The translations under genes were made by a program, and so were the position numbers. A stretch of 64,000 bases of DNA from Oceaniferula spumae (GTDB lineage: Bacteria; Verrucomicrobiota; Verrucomicrobiia; Verrucomicrobiales; Akkermansiaceae): assembly GCF_042849255.1 (NCBI RefSeq), contig NZ_AP026866.1, positions 4,030,001 through 4,094,000 on the forward strand. The letters are read 5' to 3'. Position 1 is the stretch's first letter. Each line of letters opens with the position of its first letter. The notes under the pieces are model-generated. The model was not told the origin of the DNA. It was given only the letters and a program-made list of their open reading frames with translations, and made no database searches. This document shows, one piece after another, positions 32,152 through 41,384 of the stretch.

Positions 32152-33990
32152 ATGGCAATTGTGCTTAGTAGAACACTTTCAGTCTTTCTCACCCCTTACA
32201 GAATGATACACAAAGACAAACATCCATCAGAGCTCAATAGCCTGCAGCGTTACAACCGCACTGTGAAGCTCGCGACAAAAACCAATCGTTTGAAAAACAA
32301 AGATTGGTACCGGGATGCATTGGAACTCGATGTACAAGTGCATTGCTACAAGCGTGATGAAGCTGGCATGGACTGCTACCTTCATGTTAAATCTCATAAT
32401 CTTTATGAAAAAATCGGGGTACTTAAGCCCAGTCAGTTGGAGCAATACGACGAGCTGAAAATTTTTGTTAATCAGGCTCTCTCCCATGAGGCCGCTGCGA
32501 AAGCAAAATCACTGGGTATTATTTTCTATTTGGCCGACGAGCTATCGATTGCAAGTTTAGGTCCAGAGCATCAGAACCCCGCTGAGTTAGATGAACTTCG
32601 GGCTAAAATGGTGGAGTCGCCAAAAGAGGTTCTTGAGGATAAGACCGTATCAATCGAAAGCCACGCATGGCGTCTATTTCCTTATGCTGGTGCAGCAGCT
32701 GGTAACGAATTTGCAACTGCAGTGGCGGTATCAAGAAGGAACGAAGATACTCTGAGAGCTTTAAGGGACATTGGTGAAGAGTTAAATTTGCCAATACGGA
32801 CAGCTGCTCTTAGCGCTCCTCTATGTGCCATTGATGCTTTGCCCTGGTTCTCCAGAGCCGACCAAAATGGGACAGTTGCTGTTTTTGCGTATAAACAATT
32901 TAGTCTAGTAGCATTTTTTAATCAGCATTTCGATTTGATGTTGTTTAGGTACATGCCGCATTCAAATGGTGCGACAGTCCCTGCCAATATCGGTCCGGCA
33001 GTGCTCGCAACTGCGGCGGCCTTCGAACTGGAAAACCCAGTGATCCAAATAATTCCAGTCAGCGGACAGGATGTGGATGCCGCCATCGTCAGTCTTCAGA
33101 GTTCGATGATGAATTCGGAGATTATTCTGATGGATATCGGTGAAATAGTTAGAAATAAAAATCTTCCCACAGATGTTCCATTGGAAATGTTAGCTACCAC
33201 TCAGGAGTTGGATATGGAAATGAATCCGCTGGCTGCTAACGAAACTTTCAGAACTTGTCTGGAGGATGGCTGGCATGTTCAGGACTTTCTAGCCCCTAGT
33301 GCGGAGGAACTCGAATTTAGTCCTAGCGAGCAAGACATGAAACTGCTGAAGATGAGTCGTCATGGTAAAGTTGCGGCGGCGTGTATATTAGGTGGGGTTG
33401 TTTTATATTCAGGTTTTAGTATCTGGAGTAAGCTTACCGATCCGGCGTGGATGTATGAATCTAAGAACACAGCAGGTACAGCCGCTGCTCTCAATAAAGA
33501 ATTGCAACAATATAAACATTGGGAGAATCTGCTAAAAGATCGATCAAAGGGCTGGGTCAGTCTGGAGCTGATTACACGTTTATCACCCGATGACGGGTCA
33601 GTCATGCTGACTGACGTAAATCATAGATTCCTCAATAGTAAGACGTCAAATGCTGGGAAGCACGGATTCCAAAAAGAGTGGATTGTTAACGGTCTAGCAG
33701 ATGAGGAGGGCTTAAAATACATAACAGCTATAAGCACCCGAGACGGTATTAAACGCCTGTTTCTCGGAGTGGCAAAAACGACGGGGAACGAAGCTTATTT
33801 ACCTGAAGCCGAACACAGAGATGTAACGGTAAACCTGAAGCAAAATAATAACCCAAAATTCAAACCTAAATCACCAAAACGTATTGGAGGAAATCTTCCA
33901 TATTCGTTCAGAATGGTGATCACGCAAACTTTTGGTAGCGACGATAATATGGCATTAGCCGGAGTTAAACCAACGAGCACTAAAAAATGA
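32152..33990 (+). CDS. pilM: PilM-like protein fused to a PilN-like segment (Amuc_1101 position)
   Basis: A 612-aa protein. Residues 1-400 are cytoplasmic and resemble the actin-like PilM fold (for example TAVAVSRRNEDTLRALRDIG and LSAPLCAIDALPWF). A single membrane helix follows at about 403-424 (GKVAAACILGGVVLYSGFSI). The rest, about 190 residues, is periplasmic with an initial helical stretch (TAAALNKELQQYKHWENLLKDRS), as in PilN. So one polypeptide may do the job of PilM and PilN, linking the inner-membrane alignment complex to the cytoplasmic ring. Canonical PilM is about 350 aa and PilN about 200 aa. The stop codon overlaps the next start (ATGA). Confidence 0.72.
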   Translation: MAIVLSRTLSVFLTPYRMIHKDKHPSELNSLQRYNRTVKLATKTNRLKNKDWYRDALELDVQVHCYKRDEAGMDCYLHVKSHNLYEKIGVLKPSQLEQYDELKIFVNQALSHEAAAKAKSLGIIFYLADELSIASLGPEHQNPAELDELRAKMVESPKEVLEDKTVSIESHAWRLFPYAGAAAGNEFATAVAVSRRNEDTLRALRDIGEELNLPIRTAALSAPLCAIDALPWFSRADQNGTVAVFAYKQFSLVAFFNQHFDLMLFRYMPHSNGATVPANIGPAVLATAAAFELENPVIQIIPVSGQDVDAAIVSLQSSMMNSEIILMDIGEIVRNKNLPTDVPLEMLATTQELDMEMNPLAANETFRTCLEDGWHVQDFLAPSAEELEFSPSEQDMKLLKMSRHGKVAAACILGGVVLYSGFSIWSKLTDPAWMYESKNTAGTAAALNKELQQYKHWENLLKDRSKGWVSLELITRLSPDDGSVMLTDVNHRFLNSKTSNAGKHGFQKEWIVNGLADEEGLKYITAISTRDGIKRLFLGVAKTTGNEAYLPEAEHRDVTVNLKQNNNPKFKPKSPKRIGGNLPYSFRMVITQTFGSDDNMALAGVKPTSTKK

Positions 33991-34526
33991 ATTCTTACTA
34001 TAAACAATCTGTAGCAATCTTTGGTTTAGCTATACCACTCACCGTGATGGGGGTATTGGCTGGTGGTGCTTTGTACAGTGTCTCTGTGATCAATAAGAAA
34101 TTCAAAGTCAAAAAAGTTGAATATACAAAAGCTCTAGTAGTAGATCAGCAGACTGCTAAGTTACAGGCACAGGTTGCTCAAAACGGTAGCCATCTCGCAC
34201 GTTGGAATAATGTTTTATCAACCGAGACACGGGGTACCTTTATCGATCATTGGAAAGTAGCTGAAAAAAAATTCAGTGGCAGAGAATTGACCCGCGGACC
34301 ACATAACTGGATCAACTATAGCGAAGGTATTGGGAAGGGGATCATGCAGCCAGCTAGTCAGGTGGAGATGTCATTCTCGGGCACCTACCGTGCCATGCAG
34401 CTAACCTTGATGGAGGTAGAATCGAAGCTTCCTCAATTACAATTGGACTCCTTGGTGATGAGCCCGGATGCACAGAACGAAAAGCTTAACTTTAAAACTA
34501 CATTCACAGTATGGACCGAAAAATAA
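33987..34526 (+). CDS. PilO-like inner-membrane alignment protein (Amuc_1100 position)
   Basis: A 179-aa protein with an N-terminal membrane helix (SVAIFGLAIPLTVMGVLAGG, about 8-27), a helical stretch and then a periplasmic alpha/beta domain (VEMSFSGTYRAMQLTLMEVE and LNFKTTFTVW). The layout is that of PilO, which forms a heterodimer with PilN. By position it matches Amuc_1100 of Akkermansia, known as an outer-surface host-signalling protein. It is much shorter than the roughly 317-aa Amuc_1100, so one domain seems missing. The gene overlaps the neighbours on both sides (4 nt and 16 nt). Confidence 0.62.
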   Translation: MNSYYKQSVAIFGLAIPLTVMGVLAGGALYSVSVINKKFKVKKVEYTKALVVDQQTAKLQAQVAQNGSHLARWNNVLSTETRGTFIDHWKVAEKKFSGRELTRGPHNWINYSEGIGKGIMQPASQVEMSFSGTYRAMQLTLMEVESKLPQLQLDSLVMSPDAQNEKLNFKTTFTVWTEK

Positions 34527-35083
34527 TCACCGTTCTTACAGCAGTAGTAATGAGTGCTTCAGTTACCTCGGCTGAGGAAACTAAAGCAGTAGACGAAAAA
34601 GCTGATTTCAAAGCTCATGATGCTAAATTTCTCGATGAGGAAGCTCGTGAGAAATGGCTCGCCGAAATGCGTACCAAGTTACCAATCGCTCGCCGAGTGA
34701 CCGGACCGTTTGGTTTCAGCCAAACTCCAGGCGTCGTGGTCAAAAGAAAAGAGACTCCAAAACGATCGGATGCCTTTCTCAAAGCAATTGGCAAACTTCA
34801 GATTACTGCTGTGATGCCTAGCGACGATAAATTTGCGATCGGATCAAGAGAATTCACCGAGGGCGAAGTGCTCCCAATGGAATTCAATGGCACGGTACTC
34901 AATGTCGAGATCGTCGCGGTACGTATCAATAGCATACTCTTCAAAAACACTGATACAGGTGAACTTGTTAAAAAAGCTATGAATGAACTTCCTGCGGGGC
35001 TGAGCCGCAGTAATAGAATCGAGTCAGTTCCCGGTGTAACACCTGCCAGTAAAGGTAAATCCGCACCCTTCGTAGTCCAATAA
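34511..35083 (+). CDS. Periplasmic protein in the PilP position (Amuc_1099 position)
   Basis: A 190-aa exported protein with an N-terminal signal peptide (MDRKIITVLTAVVMSASVTS, cleavage near SAEE). The mature domain contains RVTGPFGFSQTPGVVVKRKE and FNGTVLNVEIVAVRINSILF, beta-rich, with DTGELVKKAMNELPAGL. In type IV pili a PilP homologue in this position links the alignment complex to the secretin. Sequence identity to PilP cannot be judged from sight; the call is by position and topology. The gene begins inside the end of the PilO-like gene. Confidence 0.55.
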   Translation: MDRKIITVLTAVVMSASVTSAEETKAVDEKADFKAHDAKFLDEEAREKWLAEMRTKLPIARRVTGPFGFSQTPGVVVKRKETPKRSDAFLKAIGKLQITAVMPSDDKFAIGSREFTEGEVLPMEFNGTVLNVEIVAVRINSILFKNTDTGELVKKAMNELPAGLSRSNRIESVPGVTPASKGKSAPFVVQ

Positions 35084-35118
35084 TTTCCTCCACCCAAAAC
35101 CATACACCCTTACACATT

Positions 35119-36927
35119 ATGAAATATACAATAGCTATCATGTTAGGAGGACTATTCCTGTCGTCCATGACCATGGCTCAGGACGTTCCAGAGTCAGCCG
35201 TTAAAGTAACTCCTGCACAACCAGGTCCTGATGGCGTAGCCCGCCCAGGTGAAGGAGGTCCAGCTGGAGTCGATCCTTCGCGTGGAGGACCTCAAGATGA
35301 GTCCCCAGCTGGCCCAGGTGCCGCGGGACCAATTGATCCGGGCCCAGGCGCGCGAGGTGACGATTTGCCAGCAGACCGACCAGATGTTTTGCCAGGTGAT
35401 GCACCTGCAGATGCCGATCCGGAAGTGCCGGCTGCTGATCCAGCGGCTCAAGCAGGAGAAGCAAAATCGATCGAAGCCGAAGATGGTGGATTCCTCATTA
35501 AGGATGCCAACATCAATGACATTTTCCAGCTTCTGGCCCGTCGTGCAGGCAAACAGTATTTCCATAATAACAAATTAAATTCCGATGAATACAAAGTAAC
35601 TGGTCACTTAAACGGTGATGGCAGTTCACTCAAACAAATGGAGGAATTGGCGTTCCAGTATGGGCTGCGCATGTATGTCAAAGGGAACACTGTTTACGCG
35701 ATGATGGATGCTCAGTTAGAGCGTCTTCCAGCCAAGGAGTGGACATATTCATTGAGATATCTTCGCCCAACGGATATTGAGCAAATTAAGGCACTGATTC
35801 AGCCGCTTCTAACAGCTGGACGTGGGATTGTGAATTACGAACCTAAGACTAACACGATTGTTGTGATCGATACCATGCATCACATCGAGCAAATCGAGCG
35901 AGTGCTTAACAAGATCGACCGTCCTAAGGGGCAGATTGTGGTAGAGGTTAAGATTCTTCGTGTGAACAGTTCCGCGGGTCATAGGTCTGGTGTAGATTGG
36001 AGCAGTTCACTCGGTTCCAAAGGGGTCCCTGTGGATGTAATCCGTAGCCTGGGTAGCGTATTTGGTCTGCCTTCCACGTTTGAAGGGTCTGCTATTTCAG
36101 GTGGAGCTGTCGCAGGTGCCACTGAATCGGCAGAAGCTGATACCAGTAACATCATCCTAACCCCATTCCAGTTGAGTGGTGTGCTTAGAGCATTGAACGA
36201 GGGCAGCTTGGTGACTCAGAAATCAAATCCAGTAGTTATCACTGAAGATAACGAAAAAGCTATTATCTCTCTCATCGACCGTGTGCCAATCATTACTTCA
36301 ACCGTTAATAACACCGGTAATGGTGCCAGCACGACAACTGACGAAGTCCGCTATAAGATTGACCAGAGTGATTCGACAGACCCTGATAAAACACGTGAGA
36401 TTGGTGTAACAATTTCACTGACCCCTAGCTTGCTTCCAGATGGCACGATTCGTATGAATATGCGTCCTAGAAATGCTCAAATTGTTGAAAATATTACCGG
36501 TCCATCTGGTAACGTATACCCACGTGTGAGTGAGGCAACGATCGAATCGATTGCGCGCATACCTAACGGACACTCATTGATCGTCGGTGGATTCTATGGC
36601 GAGACAAAAGGGAATGATAAAAGCAAGGTGCCGCTTCTTGGCGATATACCAATTTTCAACTTCTTCTTCAAGTCTAAGCAAACCAGTAAAGAGCAATCTA
36701 GCTTGGTCTTTGTGGTGACTCCAACATCATATGATCCCTCATGTGTAACCAGTAACCGGAGAACAACTCAACGTGTCCGCCATAATACAGCTGTCTACAG
36801 AGATCATGATTCAGTGAACCCTAAAAATCCTGGCCCTGCCCACGAGCCGAACCTTCGTCGCACCATCAATGGAGCACGTAGCTTGACTTGCCCAGACGAC
36901 TATCCGCAAGGATACCCGCAACGCTAG
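35119..36927 (+). CDS. pilQ: Outer-membrane secretin (PilQ/GspD family, Amuc_1098 position)
   Basis: A 602-aa secretin forming the outer-membrane gate. It has a signal peptide (MKYTIAIMLGGLFLSSMTMA), then a roughly 90-residue Pro/Gly/Ala/Asp-rich linker. An N0-like domain follows (FLIKDANINDIFQLLARRAG, about 124-143), then an N1-like domain (LRYLRPTDIEQIKALIQPLL and GRGIVNYEPKTNTIVVIDT). The beta-barrel core ends in IARIPNGHSLIVGGFYG and KVPLLGDIPIFNFFFKSK followed by LVFVVTPT, all secretin signatures. The about 60-residue tail beyond the barrel is basic and Arg/Pro-rich. Amuc_1098 occupies this position in Akkermansia. Confidence 0.93.
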   Translation: MKYTIAIMLGGLFLSSMTMAQDVPESAVKVTPAQPGPDGVARPGEGGPAGVDPSRGGPQDESPAGPGAAGPIDPGPGARGDDLPADRPDVLPGDAPADADPEVPAADPAAQAGEAKSIEAEDGGFLIKDANINDIFQLLARRAGKQYFHNNKLNSDEYKVTGHLNGDGSSLKQMEELAFQYGLRMYVKGNTVYAMMDAQLERLPAKEWTYSLRYLRPTDIEQIKALIQPLLTAGRGIVNYEPKTNTIVVIDTMHHIEQIERVLNKIDRPKGQIVVEVKILRVNSSAGHRSGVDWSSSLGSKGVPVDVIRSLGSVFGLPSTFEGSAISGGAVAGATESAEADTSNIILTPFQLSGVLRALNEGSLVTQKSNPVVITEDNEKAIISLIDRVPIITSTVNNTGNGASTTTDEVRYKIDQSDSTDPDKTREIGVTISLTPSLLPDGTIRMNMRPRNAQIVENITGPSGNVYPRVSEATIESIARIPNGHSLIVGGFYGETKGNDKSKVPLLGDIPIFNFFFKSKQTSKEQSSLVFVVTPTSYDPSCVTSNRRTTQRVRHNTAVYRDHDSVNPKNPGPAHEPNLRRTINGARSLTCPDDYPQGYPQR

Positions 36928-36949
36928 TAAGTAATCCCTTCCCCAAAAA

Positions 36950-37561
36950 GTGAATACCCAACCGCAAATAGAAGCGGAGCCACAGCAACTACCATTACCT
37001 GAAGCTCGACCTGCCGCTGACCTAACCTCTGTTTCTCAGGAGGTGCCAATCGTGCTGGAGCACGCCTTGATTAGAAACTTGGCGATGCTTCAGCAGCATA
37101 ACTTGGCATCTGCCGAGGACTGCAGTCAGGTGGCTGCATCGGTGAGGCGTAGCTGGGAGAGCGGCAAGGGGGCGGACCCCATCGCCGGTTTGGCAAGACT
37201 TCGTGCAGGTAACGGCAACATGCTGGATGCAAGTGTGGAAATGATTTCTTCAAAAATGGCGAAGTCACTTCCATTTGCTCCTACACGCGTACCGTTTGCT
37301 GCAAGATTAATAGCACCGACCTCCTTTTACGAAAAGTATCCGCAGATTACCTTACTGTGTAAGTTGATGCTTGTCCCCATTGTGTACTCGGAGGACTTGG
37401 ACGTAATCGGTATCGGGTCTATCAATCCGTTTTTTGCCGATACGTTAGCCGCAGCCCTAGCTGATGAAATTCGACAGGTAAGTCCGGTTCAGCCGATTGT
37501 TAGCATTGTTCGTCTTGATTATGTGGGATGGATGAAGATGTGTGAAAAGCATTTTAGATAG
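36950..37561 (+). CDS. Stand-alone GspE N-domain-like protein
   Basis: A 203-aa protein, possible GTG start at 36950, with no signal peptide and no ATPase motifs. The second half (SFYEKYPQITLLCKLMLVPI and VIGIGSINPFFADTLAAALA) resembles the N-terminal MshEN-like domain of GspE/PilB: 'aligned core plus vP..y...ldvIai.nPf'. The neighbouring 563-aa ATPase carries its own copy of this domain in residues 1-140. So this may be a second, separate regulatory or cyclic-di-nucleotide sensing subunit acting on the ATPase. The inference rests on this pattern only. Confidence 0.5.
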   Translation: MNTQPQIEAEPQQLPLPEARPAADLTSVSQEVPIVLEHALIRNLAMLQQHNLASAEDCSQVAASVRRSWESGKGADPIAGLARLRAGNGNMLDASVEMISSKMAKSLPFAPTRVPFAARLIAPTSFYEKYPQITLLCKLMLVPIVYSEDLDVIGIGSINPFFADTLAAALADEIRQVSPVQPIVSIVRLDYVGWMKMCEKHFR

Positions 37562-37572
37562 AAATAGAAAAG

Positions 37573-39264
37573 ATGATAGAATTCGAAGGAGTCAGATATA
37601 ATGCCCTCATCAGCCGCCGTATCCGGGAGGCTTTGGAGGAGCATGACCCTTCGCTTGCAGAAGTGGATTCGGGTCAGCTGGAAGCTAAAATCACCAAAAG
37701 CGTATTCATGGCCGCAGTGGCCAAGGTCAATAACATGGCCTTCTTCCCGAAGGTCGCCGATTTCTGTGATAGCACATTATTGGAAAAATGTGATCCGTCT
37801 GTGCTGACCCGTGGAGGGTTTTCGCCTCTCTGCCTCGATGATAAGAAAATCATCGTGGCTATTTCAAACCCTTGGAGTCCGGCCGCAGACGAATACGTGT
37901 CGATGCGTTTTCCTGAGTTTGAGTTGGTTAAAATTGTCACTCTGACTTCTGAAATAAGTCGGGCTATCGAATCCGTCTCCGGTAATGTTGGGCCAAGTCA
38001 AGATGAGCTAGAGGCCATCGAGGTCGAAGATACCGATGATAAGATCAAGGACTTCGATGTTACCAAAGAGTATGACGAGCCAATGGCTCAGTTGATTGCT
38101 ACGGTGATGGCCAGCGCAGTGAAACAGAGGGCGTCTGATATTCACTTTAAGGTCGAGAAAGAAAGCTTTTACTATGCATTTCGAGTCGACGGCGACATCG
38201 GCAAGAAGACCGAAATTCCGATCAAGTTGAAAGACAGGTTGGATGCCTTCCTTCTCAACTTAATGAAGCTATCGGCTGAAATTCGGAACACTGTTCCAGG
38301 GATTTCAGGTCGCTTCACGATTTCCTACTTCAGACGTCCTATTGATATTCGATACGAGCGCCACCGCACCTATCGCGGATATCACATTACCATGCGCCTT
38401 CTGGATAAAGGGCATTTGAACGTGACGCTTGGTAAGGGCTCCTTGGCATTTGATGACTCTACGCTGTTAGCTCTCGATAAGGTCATGAAAATCCCAGCGG
38501 GTATTATCGTGATGAGTGGTCCAACAGGATCCGGTAAATCCACGACGCTGAACGCGATTCTCCGTGAGATGAATACTCCGGATGTCAACATCCTCACACT
38601 GGAGAACCCTGTGGAGGATGAAATTCCGGGCGTAACCCACTGTGACCTGAGGCACCCTGGAGAGTTTAAACCGATGATTGCGAGTTTCATGCGAAGCGAT
38701 CCAGATATCATCTTGATGGGGGAGGTGCGTGATATCGAATCCGCTGAACTGGCCATCGAAGCCGCCGTTACAGGTCACAAGGTTCTCACTACCATTCACA
38801 CCCCCCGTGCATCACAGATTATCGAGCGTTTCGAGCAGTTGGGAATTGAGCGCTGGAAAATTGCTCAGACCTTAAAGGCAGCCTGTGCCCAGCGTCTGAT
38901 TAAAATGCTGTGCCCATATTGTAAAATGGAGCAGCAAGGAATCAGTGAAAAAGACAGAGTGATCTATGGGCTCGATGAATCTTGGGCCACACGCACAGTC
39001 TATAATCACTTACAAGATGGGTGCCAGGAATGTCACGGGTCAGGATACTCTGGCCGAACTGCTATTTTGGAAATTATTCCGATTACACCGAAGGTTTCTG
39101 ACATGCTATCGAAGGGTGAAATCACACCATACGAACTTGAATTGAAAATTCAGGAGGAGGGCAAACTGCCGAACCTTCGAAACAATGGTCTTAAACTTTT
39201 GATGGAAGGTAAGACCGACCTTGCCGCGATAGGGAAGATGATCGATATGAGTACCGATGAGTGA
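37573..39264 (+). CDS. pilB: PilB/GspE assembly ATPase
   Basis: A 563-aa hexameric ATPase that drives pilus polymerisation. The N-terminal domain (residues 1-140) precedes the core: PMAQLIATVMASAVKQRASD with IHFKVE, Walker A VMSGPTGSGKSTTLNAIL (near 314), ILTLENPVEDEIPG, DPDIILMGEVRDIESAELAI (Walker B) and TTIHTPRASQIIERFEQLGI. A zinc-finger-like Cys pair is present: CPYC near 446 and CQEC near 485, the four-Cys motif typical of PilB/GspE. It overlaps the pilC gene by 8 nt. Confidence 0.93.
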   Translation: MIEFEGVRYNALISRRIREALEEHDPSLAEVDSGQLEAKITKSVFMAAVAKVNNMAFFPKVADFCDSTLLEKCDPSVLTRGGFSPLCLDDKKIIVAISNPWSPAADEYVSMRFPEFELVKIVTLTSEISRAIESVSGNVGPSQDELEAIEVEDTDDKIKDFDVTKEYDEPMAQLIATVMASAVKQRASDIHFKVEKESFYYAFRVDGDIGKKTEIPIKLKDRLDAFLLNLMKLSAEIRNTVPGISGRFTISYFRRPIDIRYERHRTYRGYHITMRLLDKGHLNVTLGKGSLAFDDSTLLALDKVMKIPAGIIVMSGPTGSGKSTTLNAILREMNTPDVNILTLENPVEDEIPGVTHCDLRHPGEFKPMIASFMRSDPDIILMGEVRDIESAELAIEAAVTGHKVLTTIHTPRASQIIERFEQLGIERWKIAQTLKAACAQRLIKMLCPYCKMEQQGISEKDRVIYGLDESWATRTVYNHLQDGCQECHGSGYSGRTAILEIIPITPKVSDMLSKGEITPYELELKIQEEGKLPNLRNNGLKLLMEGKTDLAAIGKMIDMSTDE

Positions 39265-40402
39265 AGCAACAACAGCTAGTAGTGGACTACGAAAAGTAAG
39301 TCGGGCTGCTCCTCAGGCGCAAGCTAAGGAGAAGCCAAAATCGACCCTGTTCGCGAAGAAAATCAAGCCCTTCAAGAAGAAGGAGCTCGTGCAGATGTTT
39401 CGCTCTCTGGCTTCTATGCTTCGAGCTCAGATCAACACCGCAGATGCTCTGAAGTATTATGCGCACGGTCACCCTAACAAGGAGTTGGTCTCAGCACTTT
39501 TAAAAATCAATGCGGATGTGAACAAGGGGATACCCATTCATGAAGCTTTTCGGATGTCGGAGAGGTTTGATGATATGACTATCGGCCTTATTCAGGCTGG
39601 TGGCGACGCTGGTCAACTTGACACCGCTTTTGGAGAACTTGGTAAGCGGATTAAAAGTGAACTTTTCTTCCGGAAAAAAGTGAGGAAGTTGATCATGATG
39701 CCCTGTATTGTGATTCCAATATTGGTAGGAGCTTTCATCGCTTCCCAAGTAAAAATCGTTCCTCAGGTGGAGAAGATGATGGCTGGAATGGAAGCTAAGG
39801 GATTTGTGGCTCTCTCATTTAAAGTAAGTCACGTGGTGCAGGAGATCTGGGGTGTCGTTGTTTTAATCATGTTAGGGATTGCCGCAGTAATCTGGAAATC
39901 TGATAAGATCAGAAACACCATAACCAACCTTGCGATGGCACGGTTCAGGGTCGTAAGGATGATGATTATGAGTTTACGCCAGATGACAATGCTCTCAACC
40001 ATCAAACTGCTTTATTCGAATGGTATTAATTTGGCAAAGTCACTACGCGTGGCGGCCAACAGTGTCAAAAAGACGCCGTTCTATGGAGAGCTTCGAAAGG
40101 CATCTGATATGTATGAAAAATCAGGTGTGCCGCTTTCTTCTGCATTTGCAAAATACACTTCTGTGGATCCGCAGGTCGTTCACATGCTCGCAATCGGAGA
40201 GAAATCCGCATCGTTGGATGTCCAGCTGGGCATGCTGTCGGATATGTTTGAAGAGGATGCAGAGCAGCTGATGGATGATTTCAGCCAATTTATCAGTTTT
40301 GTCGTGATGGTTATCGCGGTCATGTTGATCGCTGCCGTATTCTTGGGCACGTTCATGCCGATCTTTTTGATGGGACCACAAATGATGCAAGAGGCGATGT
40401 GA
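39257..40402 (+). CDS. pilC: PilC/GspF platform protein
   Basis: A 381-aa inner-membrane platform protein. The N-terminal cytoplasmic domain shows ELVQMFRSLASMLRAQINTA and RFDDMTIGLIQAGGDAGQLD, typical of the GspF repeat. Membrane helices follow at about 148-167 and 200-217, then a second repeat (MSLRQMTMLSTIKLLYSNGI and VDPQVVHMLAIGEKSASLDV) and a C-terminal helix (ISFVVMVIAVMLIAAVFLGT). Its start overlaps pilB, so the two are translationally coupled. It directs subunit extrusion from the membrane. Confidence 0.92.
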   Translation: MSEATTASSGLRKVSRAAPQAQAKEKPKSTLFAKKIKPFKKKELVQMFRSLASMLRAQINTADALKYYAHGHPNKELVSALLKINADVNKGIPIHEAFRMSERFDDMTIGLIQAGGDAGQLDTAFGELGKRIKSELFFRKKVRKLIMMPCIVIPILVGAFIASQVKIVPQVEKMMAGMEAKGFVALSFKVSHVVQEIWGVVVLIMLGIAAVIWKSDKIRNTITNLAMARFRVVRMMIMSLRQMTMLSTIKLLYSNGINLAKSLRVAANSVKKTPFYGELRKASDMYEKSGVPLSSAFAKYTSVDPQVVHMLAIGEKSASLDVQLGMLSDMFEEDAEQLMDDFSQFISFVVMVIAVMLIAAVFLGTFMPIFLMGPQMMQEAM

Positions 40403-40447
40403 TCGCCTTTCACAATGCTTCTTCCGGAGCAGTAACGAGCTAACAAC

Positions 40448-40870
40448 ATGCAATTGACCAAAATAGACCGCTGGCTCAAAGAGAAATACATCTATGAGAC
40501 ACACATCCTAACACTTAGATTGCCCGAAGGTGGTTTGCCGCGAGGTGTAAGGGTCGAACCGATCGACGGTGTCAGGTCGAGTGATTACAGGCATAAGCTG
40601 ATCATCAAGGACAACGAGACAGCACAGCGTGTGATCTCATTGCTTAAGGAAAACCATCTAATGCACGCGACCCATGTCGTAGAGGGGAAACATTGGTATA
40701 ATAAGCGACTGGCACCCGATGGGCGAAGCTTTACCTATCAGTGGATCATCCGGGGGATTACCGCTGTTTTGATCTGCGTGGCACTCTGGGGTGGATGGTT
40801 ATTGCTGCAAAATCCTGTACTCCAAAGCACGCTGAAAGACACATATGAGGAGTTGAAAAGTGGGATGTAA
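40448..40870 (+). CDS. Small membrane protein of unknown function in pilus locus
   Basis: A 140-aa protein with a cytoplasmic N-terminal domain (YETHILTLRLPEGGLPRGVR, KLIIKDNETAQRVISLLKEN) and a single C-terminal transmembrane helix (WIIRGITAVLICVALWGGWL, about 99-118). Not recognised by family. It sits between pilC and the second prepilin, so it is probably an accessory of the machine. Its tail-anchored topology is unusual for pilus accessory proteins. Confidence 0.55.
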   Translation: MQLTKIDRWLKEKYIYETHILTLRLPEGGLPRGVRVEPIDGVRSSDYRHKLIIKDNETAQRVISLLKENHLMHATHVVEGKHWYNKRLAPDGRSFTYQWIIRGITAVLICVALWGGWLLLQNPVLQSTLKDTYEELKSGM

Positions 40871-40933
40871 CCCTCAATTTAATTAAGATTTTTTTATTTT
40901 CAAGTTTAGCTGATATGCTATTCTGCGTGTGGG

Positions 40934-41356
40934 ATGTTGACTACCTACCGCCAGCTTGGGAATTCGCGACAATGCAGACATGGTCTGACATTGATCGAAA
41001 TGACCGTTGTCATCGTGATGCTCATCACCCTGATCGGCCTTTCTACGTACGCAGTTGGTGGTTATCGAGACTGGCAGAAGGGCAATGAAGCGTCTCAGAA
41101 GCTGCGCATGGTATACAACGCTCAGCGCACATATCTAAGCGAGCATCCCACAGAGGCCGTATCTACCCTGACGGCAGCTAAGATCATTCCGTATTTCTCA
41201 GACAAATCCACCACAATGCCCACCATCGAGGGATTGGATGGTAATACTTATACCATCAAAGTGAATGTATCGCCTCCCGTGGCCGCTAATGGTGATGGCG
41301 ATGCTTACGATCCATCTGGTGATCCAGATGACGGACAATGGGACGTAGGAGGTTAA
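40934..41356 (+). CDS. Second prepilin-like protein
   Basis: A 140-aa prepilin. The processing site SRQCRHG/LTLIEMTVVIVMLI has the invariant Gly at -1 and Glu at +5; the remainder contains a short mature domain with VAANGDGDAYDPSGDPDDGQ, a D/G-rich stretch like a calcium-binding loop. It is shorter than the 153-aa pilin and lacks a Cys pair. Possibly a minor pilin. It follows the small membrane protein after 63 nt of A/T-rich DNA. Confidence 0.85.
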   Translation: MLTTYRQLGNSRQCRHGLTLIEMTVVIVMLITLIGLSTYAVGGYRDWQKGNEASQKLRMVYNAQRTYLSEHPTEAVSTLTAAKIIPYFSDKSTTMPTIEGLDGNTYTIKVNVSPPVAANGDGDAYDPSGDPDDGQWDVGG

Positions 41357-41384
41357 ACAGAACAGTGTGTTAGGAATGTAACCA

